From assembly GCA_018662365.1 (NCBI GenBank), contig JABJGH010000033.1, positions 62,001 through 126,000 of the forward strand: a DNA stretch of 64,000 nt, read 5' to 3'. A program made the translations under genes and the position numbers. Below, in pieces: positions 25,777 through 33,603 of the stretch (its first letter is position 1; each line of letters begins with the position of its first letter). Source of the DNA: Chloroflexota bacterium. GTDB taxonomy: Bacteria > Chloroflexota > Anaerolineae > Anaerolineales > UBA11579. Below the pieces are notes generated by a model that ran no database searches, had not been told where the DNA came from, and worked only from the letters and a program-made list of their open reading frames with translations.

Positions 25777-26292
25777 TTACTCCCACCCAAAATAATCTTT
25801 CGCCCAATAAAACAATACCCCCGCATTTTCAGCCGCCCGCATATCCGTTTCCATATCCCCCACAAAGATCGTCTCTTCCGGCCCAACCCCGGCATCTTCC
25901 ATCGCCTTGATCAGCATCCCCGGGTTCGGCTTCCGGCAGTCTGAGTCCATCGCATACCTCGGATCCGCCTTGAAAAACCCCTTCGCCTTCGCATGATAAG
26001 GGCAAACATACACCGCAGACCCTTCAACCCCACACAGAACTGCCGCTTCCTCCGCCATTTCATAGGCCTCTTCCAAGGTGTTATACCCCCAGGCCACCCC
26101 ACCCCGATTGGTCGCCAAAGCAATCCCCACCTCATTCGCCTGCAATTCTTCTAAGAGCGCAATCACATTTTCCTTGGGCTGCTGCTCCCCCAAGGTATTT
26201 GGCGTATGCGCTTTTGGGTTCTTCTCTTTTATTTCAGGCTTAATTTCCGTGATTGTGCCGTCAATATCAAAAATAGCGAGTTTGTAGTCCAT
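25777..26292 (-). CDS. HAD-family phosphatase, histidinol-phosphatase/heptose-phosphatase-like
   Basis: A 171-residue HAD hydrolase of the IIIA type. The nucleophile motif is IFDIDGTIT (about 6-14), motif II is the ATNRGG region (about 61-66), and the motif III Lys lies in CRKPNPGML with GDMETDMRAAENAG (motif IV, about 145). A YVCPYHAKAKGFF segment holds one Cys and one His, fewer than the zinc loop of GmhB. The substrate is therefore uncertain (sugar phosphate or histidinol phosphate). It is convergent with the serine hydrolase gene. Confidence 0.88.
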   Translation of the reverse strand: MDYKLAIFDIDGTITEIKPEIKEKNPKAHTPNTLGEQQPKENVIALLEELQANEVGIALATNRGGVAWGYNTLEEAYEMAEEAAVLCGVEGSAVYVCPYHAKAKGFFKADPRYAMDSDCRKPNPGMLIKAMEDAGVGPEETIFVGDMETDMRAAENAGVLFYWAKDYFGWE

Positions 26293-26396
26293 AGATTATC
26301 CCTATAAATTTCAGAATTCTAAATACAATCATAATAATAACCTAAGTATTGCTTTTAAGAAAAATTTATTAAGAAATACTTTATGGATTTTTCCGC

Positions 26397-26402
26397 TATA
26401 AT
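26397..26402 (+). promoter_or_regulatory. Probable -10 box for the DUF4365 gene
   Basis: TATAAT lies 43 bases before the ATG at 26446 in a very AT-rich gap. No clear -35 box is seen. Confidence 0.45.
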
Positions 26403-26445
26403 TTAAATTATATATTATGCATTCTGTAAAATTTGGGATTCTAAA

Positions 26446-27954
26446 ATGAAGAAAAGATCAAAAGAGCAAAAATTAGGAAAAATGGGACAGCTGGAGGTTC
26501 AGATATTATTCGAAAGTTTTGGTTGGGTTGCATCAAATATTGACCAAGAAGATGATTTTGGGGATGATCAACTTGTTCAAGTACTTATTGATGACAATGT
26601 TACTGAAATGAAATTATTCACTCAAGTAAAAGCTAGAAGAGGAAAAAAGAAAAGCAAAGATAATAAATATTATAGTGTCTCTTTTTCTACAGAGGATTTA
26701 GATATTTGGCAAGGAAACACAAATCCCTATCTAATTATCTTTTGGAATGAAGACTCACAAACTGCCTATTGGGTAGAAATTCATGAGTACTTAATGAATC
26801 TACCAAAAGAGAAGAATTGGCAGAATCAAAAAAACTTATCGATCCGATTTCCAATAAAAAATGTGCTTGATCAGACTGGAAAACAAAAAATCGATAAATT
26901 AGTTAGGGATTGGTACCTTTCCCTCTCATTAAAAACTAGAGGGGAAGGTTCATTAGTGGTAAAAACAAAATTTGAATTCCCCAAAGATGAAGCAGGAAAA
27001 AAAGCATTATCAGAAGTTCAAAGAGCGATAAAAACAGGTAGCCCGGTTGAAATAGATGGACGATATATTAAAAGTATAAATTTACCCAATTGGCACAATC
27101 GAATTTCAGGTTTAAATACTAAGTCTGCAAGTTTCATGTCCATTTTTCCTAAACCAAATAATAAAAAGTTTACCGCTAAATTCTCTGTGTTCAACGCGGA
27201 CAATGAGGTTATTGCGACTGACCTTTTTGTTTTTAGAGTTACTCAAAGCGGAACTAAAGAGACCACATTTGAGAATGACACTCAAGATTCATTATTGAAA
27301 ATGGAATTAATAATTAATAAAGAAACATTTAAAACTGAAGTGAATTTTAGAATGGGTCTAAATGGAATTTCTAGCAATGTTTTGAAAGAAAAAATAAAGT
27401 TTCTTGAGGCTTTTATCATTGGAAAATACTCAGAATTAACTGATATCGAATCAGGAAAACCTCTCTTAAGTGGAAAACCAAATATTTTCCCAGATGAAAA
27501 CTTTATGGACTTTTTGGATTTATGTAAAAAAATTACATATATCTGTGAAGAATTTAATCTTGAAATATATTTACATATAGACAATGAATTTGAAGAAAAA
27601 ATTAAAAATCTTGAGTATATATATGATGCAATTACCAAAGGTAAATTATCATTTAAATACTCCCCCTTTGAAATGGAGTTTAATACAAAATGGATTTTAA
27701 ACTATTTAAAAAATGCTAAAGAGATCGGTCAATTTCGATTAGAGGTAGAAGAGGTTACTACCCCTTTTTTTGGGAAAAGCATTAATTTAGGCCCCATGAC
27801 CAGATACTGGAAAAATTTAAATTTTGTTGAGGAAATTGACGTATTAGTAAAACAGCTTAAAGCCTCAGGAGAAGCCGAAACATTAATTAAAATGGAGCCA
27901 TCCGGACCTGCTATTTTCGAAGAATTCTTCCACAACTATTACAAAGAATTCTAA
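26446..27954 (+). CDS. DUF4365-domain protein (restriction-fold-like)
   Basis: A 502-residue cytoplasmic protein. Residues about 8-130 match DUF4365: GQLEVQILFESFGW, DDFGDDQLVQV and LFTQVKARRGKK give the D...QxK pattern of a PD-(D/E)XK-like fold, and NPYLIIFWNEDSQTAYWV follows. The remaining 370 residues have no family I recognise. The gene is AT-rich, isolated and Lys/Asn/Ile-rich compared with its neighbours, which suggests horizontal gain. DUF4365 proteins often occur in defence or mobile contexts, but no partner gene is present here, so a defence role is only a possibility. Confidence 0.78.
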   Translation: MKKRSKEQKLGKMGQLEVQILFESFGWVASNIDQEDDFGDDQLVQVLIDDNVTEMKLFTQVKARRGKKKSKDNKYYSVSFSTEDLDIWQGNTNPYLIIFWNEDSQTAYWVEIHEYLMNLPKEKNWQNQKNLSIRFPIKNVLDQTGKQKIDKLVRDWYLSLSLKTRGEGSLVVKTKFEFPKDEAGKKALSEVQRAIKTGSPVEIDGRYIKSINLPNWHNRISGLNTKSASFMSIFPKPNNKKFTAKFSVFNADNEVIATDLFVFRVTQSGTKETTFENDTQDSLLKMELIINKETFKTEVNFRMGLNGISSNVLKEKIKFLEAFIIGKYSELTDIESGKPLLSGKPNIFPDENFMDFLDLCKKITYICEEFNLEIYLHIDNEFEEKIKNLEYIYDAITKGKLSFKYSPFEMEFNTKWILNYLKNAKEIGQFRLEVEEVTTPFFGKSINLGPMTRYWKNLNFVEEIDVLVKQLKASGEAETLIKMEPSGPAIFEEFFHNYYKEF

Positions 27955-28312
27955 TCATTAACATAAAATCCACCCAGGTAGTTCCTCTGAAATTGAAAAA
28001 TCATCCCTTTGATCGATTGAAACATTATCAATTGCCAATCCACAATCCCCCACCAAGTTTCCCCTACTTCGTCGGAGGATCAAAGGGGGTGAAACCCCCT
28101 TGCGGGGGCGGTGGGGGCAAGCGTCCCCACCAAAAAACTATAATTACTCCCTAGATATCCGAAGCATCACCGGGAGGTGCTATAATCCCCCTCATCCCTG
28201 ATTAATCTAGCACCGACTTTTCTGGTTTTTGGGGATTTTTGCAATCCGATAAAACACATATTGAGCCGTTATTAATGTGATTTTGTAGCCATTTTGTACT
28301 AGGAGTAATAAC
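27955..28312. other. Gap with GC-rich palindromic element and a putative promoter
   Basis: No convincing ORF. The gap holds two adjacent GC-rich hairpins at about 28087-28132 and a TGCTATAAT extended -10 at 28178-28186, within an inverted repeat GGTGCTA/TAGCACC (28176-28182 and 28208-28214). The rest shows nothing notable. Confidence 0.6.
28087..28132. repeat. Adjacent GC-rich hairpins
   Basis: AAGGGGG-TGAAA-CCCCCTT is followed by a second hairpin, GGTGGGG...CCCCACC. They resemble a small palindromic intergenic element rather than a terminator, since no T run follows on the plus strand. Copy number cannot be judged from this window. Confidence 0.5.
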
Positions 28313-28735
28313 TTGATTGAATACAAAACCGGATTTGAAGGGATCGACTGGAATTCCCTGATCGACATGTATAAAGAAGTCGACCTTGTTATCGGATTAG
28401 CCAGAGCGGGAAAAGTTGAAAAAATCAAAAAATCTTTCAAGAACACCTATAAGATCATAACCGCCTGGGACGATGATCAAATTGTAGGAGCCGGCAGGCT
28501 ACTCTCAGATGGCGAATGTTACGGTTGGATTCATGACGTAGGCGTGCATCCGAATTACCAAAAAAGAGGTATTGGACGAGGCATCATGAATGAACTTATG
28601 AGAGGAAATGAACATCTCCTAATTGGATTAACTTCATCCTTTGAAGCAGTTGAATTTTACAAGAAACTAGACTTCAAAAAACACAAAACTGCTATGGCCA
28701 AATATCCAGGTGAATCTACTTACCTAGAAGACTAA
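28313..28735 (+). CDS. GNAT family N-acetyltransferase
   Basis: A 140-residue single-domain acetyltransferase with motif A VHPNYQKRGIGRGIM (about residues 78-92) and the C-terminal AVEFYKKLDFKKH. It starts with TTG at 28313; AGGAG lies 7 bases upstream, and no ATG fits better. A TATAAT box at 28181 would give a leader of about 120 bases. The substrate is unknown. It stands alone between two non-coding gaps. Confidence 0.9.
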   Translation: MIEYKTGFEGIDWNSLIDMYKEVDLVIGLARAGKVEKIKKSFKNTYKIITAWDDDQIVGAGRLLSDGECYGWIHDVGVHPNYQKRGIGRGIMNELMRGNEHLLIGLTSSFEAVEFYKKLDFKKHKTAMAKYPGESTYLED

Positions 28736-29048
28736 TCCCTGATGCTTTTTTTCACTAAAGAATTGGAATTCTTCATATTTCAATTATTTTTCTATCATCA
28801 TTCCCCTCCTAAATTCCCCACATCCCATTTTTTGCGCTCCCAACTCTCCATAAAATCCGACAGTATTGGCAATAAAATCCATAACCTAGGGGGCTCCGTG
28901 AAACCTCAATTAATCCTTACCTGTTCCATTCGGGGTTCAAAGGGGTTTTGGAATTGATAAAACCATTTCCCTGGAGAATGGGAAATTAATCATCTATGAA
29001 AAATCTCTCTATCCCCATTCTCCAAGGAAACAGCCTCACCGTTTCCAC

Positions 29049-29077
29049 TTGACAGAATAGAACATATGTACTACAAT
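29049..29077 (+). promoter_or_regulatory. Sigma-70 promoter of the helicase-HNH gene
   Basis: TTGACA (29049-29054), a 17-base spacer and TACAAT (29072-29077) form a near-perfect sigma-70 promoter. Transcription should begin near 29084, about 27 bases before the ATG at 29111. Confidence 0.8.
29059..29072. promoter_or_regulatory. LexA-like operator in the helicase-HNH promoter
   Basis: AGAACATATGTACT lies in the spacer between the -35 and -10 boxes. Its core GAACATATGTAC differs from the B. subtilis LexA consensus core GAACATATGTTC at one base. A repressor bound there would block RNA polymerase. Confidence 0.6.
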
Positions 29078-29110
29078 TGACCCAAGTTAAAAATTAGGGA
29101 GGAAATTCGT

Positions 29111-31687
29111 ATGCGCATTAAAAATAAACCAATAATAATACTCACCATCTATCTCATCATATTTTTCTGGTATCCTACAAACATGTCCCTCAAGCAACTC
29201 CTCTCCCACTGGCGCGCCGACCCCTCCATCGCCTCCAACATCGTCAACTGGCAAACCATCCCCGCTCGCCCCGCAAAATTTACGCCGATTCCCCAAGACA
29301 TTCATCCTTCCCTTTCAACCGCCCTTCACAACCAAGGGATCGATCAGCTCTATACCCACCAAACCGAAAGTTGGCAGCATAGCAGCCAGGGAGAAAATGT
29401 CGTCGTCGTCACCGGCACCGCCAGCGGAAAGACTCTTGCCTACAACCTGCCCGTGCTAGACCGCCTCATCCGCATCCCAGAAGGCAGAGCCCTCTACCTC
29501 TTCCCCACCAAAGCGCTCGCCCAAGATCAAAAGAACGAACTAGAAAATTTCAATCTACAAATCCCCCCAGAACTTCGTGTGCCTGTGGCCACCTATGATG
29601 GCGATACCAAGCAAACCGAACGACCCAAAATTCGCAAGAATGCCCGCCTCATCATCAGCAATCCCGATATGCTCCACACCGGCATCCTCCCCCATCACAC
29701 CAAATGGGAAGACTTCTTTAGAAATTTGCAATATATCGTCATCGACGAAATGCATACCTACCGTGGGGTCTTTGGTTCCCATGTCGCCAACGTCATGCGC
29801 CGCCTCAAACGCATCACCCAATTTTATGGCTCCTCCCCCCAATTCATCCTCACCTCCGCCACCATCGCCAACCCGCGCGAATTAGCTAACGGACTAATTG
29901 AAAAGAAAACCCATCTGGTCGATCAAGATGGCGCACCCCGCGGCGAAAAGCATTTCCTTTTTTATAATCCGCCAATCACCAATGAAGAATTAGGGATTCG
30001 CCGGTCGGTGATGCAAGAGTCTGTCCGTCTGGTCAATGATTTATTAACTTACAACATCCAAACCATCCTCTTTGGCAAAGCGCGCCGTTCGGTAGAAGTA
30101 ATGCTCAATTATCTAAGAGAATCTGCCCCCATACCTCCCAATCAGATCAGGGGCTACCGCAGCGGTTACCTCCCCCGACAAAGACGCGAAATTGAAAAAG
30201 GTCTCCGAGAGGGCGATGTCAAAGCGGTCGTCACCACCAGCGCATTAGAGTTAGGCATCGATATTGGCAGCATGGATGCAGCCGTACTCGCCGGATACCC
30301 CGGATCCATTTCTGGCACTTGGCAGCAGGCTGGGCGTGCGGGACGTAAGGAGGATGCCTCCCTCTCGATCCTCGCCACATCCGCAAATCCGCTCGATCAA
30401 TTTTTAGCCCATCATCCCGGATTCTTTTTTGAGCGATCCCCCGAACAAGCATTGATCAATCCCAACAACCTTTTGATCCTCCTCGGGCATCTGCGTTGTG
30501 CCGCCTTTGAACTCCCCTTCCATGCCGATGAAGGTTTTGGCGAAGTACCCGGAGAGGAAGTCGCTGAATTTCTGCATCTATTAGAAGAAGGCCAAGAAGT
30601 CCATCAATCGAACGGAAAATATTTCTGGATGGCCGATGATTACCCCGCAACCGCCATCTCGCTCCGTAGTGCCAGCCCCAATGTCATCGTTCTACATGCC
30701 CAAACCGATGACGGTTGGAGGATCGTTGGCAAGGTCGATTCGGCCTCCGCAGATTGGATGGTTCACCCCGAAGCGATATACATGCACGAAGGCCAATCCT
30801 ATATCGTCGATGAGCTCGACCTCACCCAAAACCTAGCCTATTTAAGCCCCGCCAAAGTCGATTATTACACCATGCCCCTGCGAGAATCGAATGTCAGTCT
30901 GCTAAATCAGATAGACCAGGTGAGCGGGGAAAAGGTGACCAAAACGTACGGAGAACTCTCGATCATCACCAAAGTGACCGGCTATCAAAGAATTGAATGG
31001 CATACCCATCAACGCCTCGGCAATGGCAAAGTGGATCTCCCCGAAAAAGAACTCCAAACCACCGGGTATTGGCTGACCATCGAAGACGAAATTTTGGATA
31101 TATTGCGCGAAAAAGGATTATGGAATAATGATCCCAATGATTATGGCCCCGAATGGGCTCGGCTCGCCGAAACCATCAGAAAACGAGATGCCTACACCTG
31201 CCAAAATTGCGGCGCCGTTGAAGAAGGCCGCAAACATGATGTCCACCATAATATTCCTCTGCGTGCATTTAACAGCTTGGTCGAAGCAAACCGACCAGAA
31301 AATTTGACCACCCTATGCCAACCCTGTCATCATCGCGCCGAGGTCGTGGTGAAAATGCGCAGCGGCCTATCTGGTTTGGCATTCACTTTGGGGCATTTGG
31401 CCCCGCTATTTCTCATGTGCGATTCTTCTGATCTGGGTGTGCACGCTGACCCACAATCCAAATTGGCGGATGGGAAACCAGTCGTTGTGCTTTTCGACCA
31501 AATCCCCGCAGGAATTGGATTTAGCGAAAGACTATTTGAGCTTCATGATGAAATCTTATTGCGGGCGCATCAGCTTATTTCGTCCTGCGAATGCCTCGAT
31601 GGTTGCCCATCATGCGTGGGCCCGGGAGGAGAACAGGGCAAGGGTGCCAAAAGCGAAACCTTAGCCTTATTAGAAGAATTGATTTAA
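29111..31687 (+). CDS. MrfA-like DEAD/DEAH helicase with inserted HNH nuclease domain
   Basis: A superfamily 2 helicase related to YprA/MrfA. Counted from Met 29183: Walker A TGTASGKT (about 76), DEMH box (about 186-190), SATIANP and a helicase C domain ending in GTWQQAGRAGR. The C-terminal DUF1998/MZB region has the Cys set SSCECLDGCPSCVG (about 800-813). Inside it sits a complete HNH domain (about 672-710): CQNCG, HDVHHNIPL, NLTTLCQPCHH. Start: AGGGAGGAA and the promoter favour 29111, which gives a hydrophobic 24-residue prefix. Homology favours MSLKQLL at 29183, preceded by TATCCT (leaderless). Role inferred: DNA-lesion repair with strand cleavage. Confidence 0.85.
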   Translation: MRIKNKPIIILTIYLIIFFWYPTNMSLKQLLSHWRADPSIASNIVNWQTIPARPAKFTPIPQDIHPSLSTALHNQGIDQLYTHQTESWQHSSQGENVVVVTGTASGKTLAYNLPVLDRLIRIPEGRALYLFPTKALAQDQKNELENFNLQIPPELRVPVATYDGDTKQTERPKIRKNARLIISNPDMLHTGILPHHTKWEDFFRNLQYIVIDEMHTYRGVFGSHVANVMRRLKRITQFYGSSPQFILTSATIANPRELANGLIEKKTHLVDQDGAPRGEKHFLFYNPPITNEELGIRRSVMQESVRLVNDLLTYNIQTILFGKARRSVEVMLNYLRESAPIPPNQIRGYRSGYLPRQRREIEKGLREGDVKAVVTTSALELGIDIGSMDAAVLAGYPGSISGTWQQAGRAGRKEDASLSILATSANPLDQFLAHHPGFFFERSPEQALINPNNLLILLGHLRCAAFELPFHADEGFGEVPGEEVAEFLHLLEEGQEVHQSNGKYFWMADDYPATAISLRSASPNVIVLHAQTDDGWRIVGKVDSASADWMVHPEAIYMHEGQSYIVDELDLTQNLAYLSPAKVDYYTMPLRESNVSLLNQIDQVSGEKVTKTYGELSIITKVTGYQRIEWHTHQRLGNGKVDLPEKELQTTGYWLTIEDEILDILREKGLWNNDPNDYGPEWARLAETIRKRDAYTCQNCGAVEEGRKHDVHHNIPLRAFNSLVEANRPENLTTLCQPCHHRAEVVVKMRSGLSGLAFTLGHLAPLFLMCDSSDLGVHADPQSKLADGKPVVVLFDQIPAGIGFSERLFELHDEILLRAHQLISSCECLDGCPSCVGPGGEQGKGAKSETLALLEELI

Positions 31688-31832
31688 TTTTTTTCTTCTG
31701 TCTCATCACTTTTTTTTGTTTGTGAATTAAAGTACATATAACCCTCGCTATACAGGACAGATGCACTTGTTATTTATTTCACAATAAAAGATAATCAAGT
31801 TAAATAAAGCAATTTATTCTTTAGGAGATCAC

Positions 31833-32699
31833 ATGCCAACAACAAATAATTATTCGGTGGATGCCCTGCTCCCCCCTGAAATGGCACTCAAGGCAGAAGA
31901 AGTTGGGGTTGTAAAAGCGAATTATGGACCGAGAAGGCTATTGATGCTGGGCATATTAGCCGGAGGGTTCATCGCCCTTGGAGCAATTTTTGCCACAACT
32001 GTCAGCGCTGATTCAGGGAGTATGCCTTATGGCTTTACAAAATTAATCAGCGGGCTGGTATTTTCTCTGGGATTGATCCTGGTAATCATCTCAGGCGCAG
32101 AACTATTTACGGGCAACAATTTAATTGTCATGGCCTGGGCGAGTAAAAAGATCTCGACCAAAAAATTATTGCGCAATTGGATCTATGTCTATGTTGGCAA
32201 TTTCATTGGCGCGGTGGGATTCGCCGCTCTACTATTTTTTAGTGGCCAATATACTTTTGGCGGGAGTGCCGTAGGCTTAACTGCATTGAATATCGCCAAC
32301 ACTAAAACAGGGATTGGTTTTGTGGAGGCCTTTGTATTAGGAATTCTATGTAACGTATTAGTTTGTTTAGCAGTATGGATGGCGATGAGTGCCCGAAGTA
32401 CGACCGATAAGATCCTTGCAGTGATCTTCCCGATCACAGCCTTTGTTGCAGCGGGCTTCGAACATTGCATCGCAAATATGTATTTTATCCCTGTGGGACT
32501 GATGATCAAATCTGGTGCGCCCGCATCCTTCTGGACGAATATCGGCATGACCGCCACAGATTTCTCAAATTTAACCTGGTCAAATATGCTGATTAATAAT
32601 CTCATTCCCGTAACCCTAGGAAATATAATTGGGGGCACATTCTTGGTAGGCATTGTTTATTGGGCTTTATATCTAAGAATTCCAAAGAATCCTTTTTAG
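31833..32699 (+). CDS. Formate/nitrite transporter family channel
   Basis: A 288-residue inner-membrane channel of the FNT family (FocA/NirC). About six hydrophobic helices are seen, with FNT motifs GAELFTGNNL, NWIYVYVGNFIGAVGF and GFEHCIANMYFIP (about residues 207-219). The family moves formate, nitrite or related monovalent anions. No formate or nitrite enzyme is adjacent, so the substrate is undecided. TTTAGGAG precedes the ATG. The gene ends at a perfect hairpin. Confidence 0.93.
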   Translation: MPTTNNYSVDALLPPEMALKAEEVGVVKANYGPRRLLMLGILAGGFIALGAIFATTVSADSGSMPYGFTKLISGLVFSLGLILVIISGAELFTGNNLIVMAWASKKISTKKLLRNWIYVYVGNFIGAVGFAALLFFSGQYTFGGSAVGLTALNIANTKTGIGFVEAFVLGILCNVLVCLAVWMAMSARSTTDKILAVIFPITAFVAAGFEHCIANMYFIPVGLMIKSGAPASFWTNIGMTATDFSNLTWSNMLINNLIPVTLGNIIGGTFLVGIVYWALYLRIPKNPF

Positions 32700-32718
32700 G
32701 CAATGGGAAGAACTTAGA

Positions 32719-32763
32719 AAAACATCTTTATTATTTTGTTGTGTCTATTAATAAAGATGTTTT
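32719..32763 (+). terminator. Hairpin terminator after the FNT channel gene
   Basis: A perfect 15-bp AT-rich inverted repeat (32719-32733 and 32749-32763) with a 15-base loop ends in TTTT on the plus strand. It lies between convergent genes and may also act on the minus strand. Confidence 0.7.
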
Positions 32764-32826
32764 ATTAATTAATGATTTATATAAAGATTTGAATTAACAA
32801 ATATTATGGAAAGTTTAGAATTTTGT

Positions 32827-33603
32827 TTAATCACCTCTGGCTGTGCATAAAACTTCAATCATCCCTGCTAAGTCATAATTATCGATGGTCTCCAGGTCGG
32901 ATGAATGTGCATCCAGGGAAAGACAAATGGGAACTTTATAATCCTGGGAAATTCTTATATTATTTGAAATTTGGGCAGCTGCCTCTTTATTTCCGGTCAT
33001 GACATACCCCTCGATTACAGGAAGCCATTCAACAGGATCATCGGGCTTCAACCCGATCTGTTCTGCTTTTTCCGCTAGCTGCACTATTTGTTGCCAGTCT
33101 GCTAGCTGGCGAGCCAGTGAAATTTTTTGATAATAATAACACCAACCATGTTCAGGTTCACTCCCAAAAATCTTTGATGGTGGGACTCTGTTTTCTTGGT
33201 TCGTCAATATATTATTAAGATCAGAGTAATCCGCAACTTGGTACACCATAGATGTATCAAACCACGAAATCGCTGGTAAATCCTGGTCAATAAAATGAAC
33301 ACAGGATGTATTTGAAGGTTTTGTTACCAGGATCATTTGAGAATAATTCTTTTGAAAATCAATATGTCGAGTAGCTCCATTTACAGGCACTCCCACTTGA
33401 GCACGCACCACCGCTTTGTTGTATAGCAACTCAACATCAAATTCCGGCTTAATCTGGGAAGGATCATTTGAATAGATCATATTTAGCGGAACCCAGCCCT
33501 CATAATCTTGTTCAATATTAAACTCTGAAACAATTAATAACGTGTCGGGTTTAAATGCTGGGGCTCGCCACGAAACCTGCCACCAGATATTTCTATGCTT
33601 TTG
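32827..33603 (-). pseudogene. 3' part of interrupted membrane-protein gene
   Basis: After the TGA at 33604-33606 the same reading frame stays open to 32827. It gives 41 codons (QKHRNIWWQVSWRAPAF onward) before the first internal Met at 33480, then 217 more residues. This part has no own ribosome-binding site at its first codon and reads as the extracytoplasmic domain of the upstream protein (SEFNIEQDYEGWVPLN, then mixed alpha/beta sequence with few hydrophobic stretches). It is most simply the C-terminal half of a 678-residue protein split by one nonsense codon or a base-call error. A separately translated short protein from 33480 is less likely. Confidence 0.75.

Larger units (their letters stand above)
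28736..29110. other. Gap upstream of the helicase-HNH gene
   Basis: No convincing gene; a 71-codon frame at 28742 has no ribosome-binding site and an unlikely composition. It contains an inverted repeat (14 bases at 28969-28982, partner near 29013-29026, one mismatch) that competes with a small hairpin ATTTCCC/GGGAAAT. The promoter of the next gene is at 29049-29077. Confidence 0.6.

Noticed and set aside
28087-28132. GC-rich hairpins as a rho-independent terminator of the DUF4365 gene
   Set aside because: They are about 130 bases after the stop and no T run follows on the plus strand.
28742-28957. 71-codon frame after the GNAT gene
   Set aside because: No ribosome-binding site, Phe/Ser-rich composition and no family likeness; probably chance.
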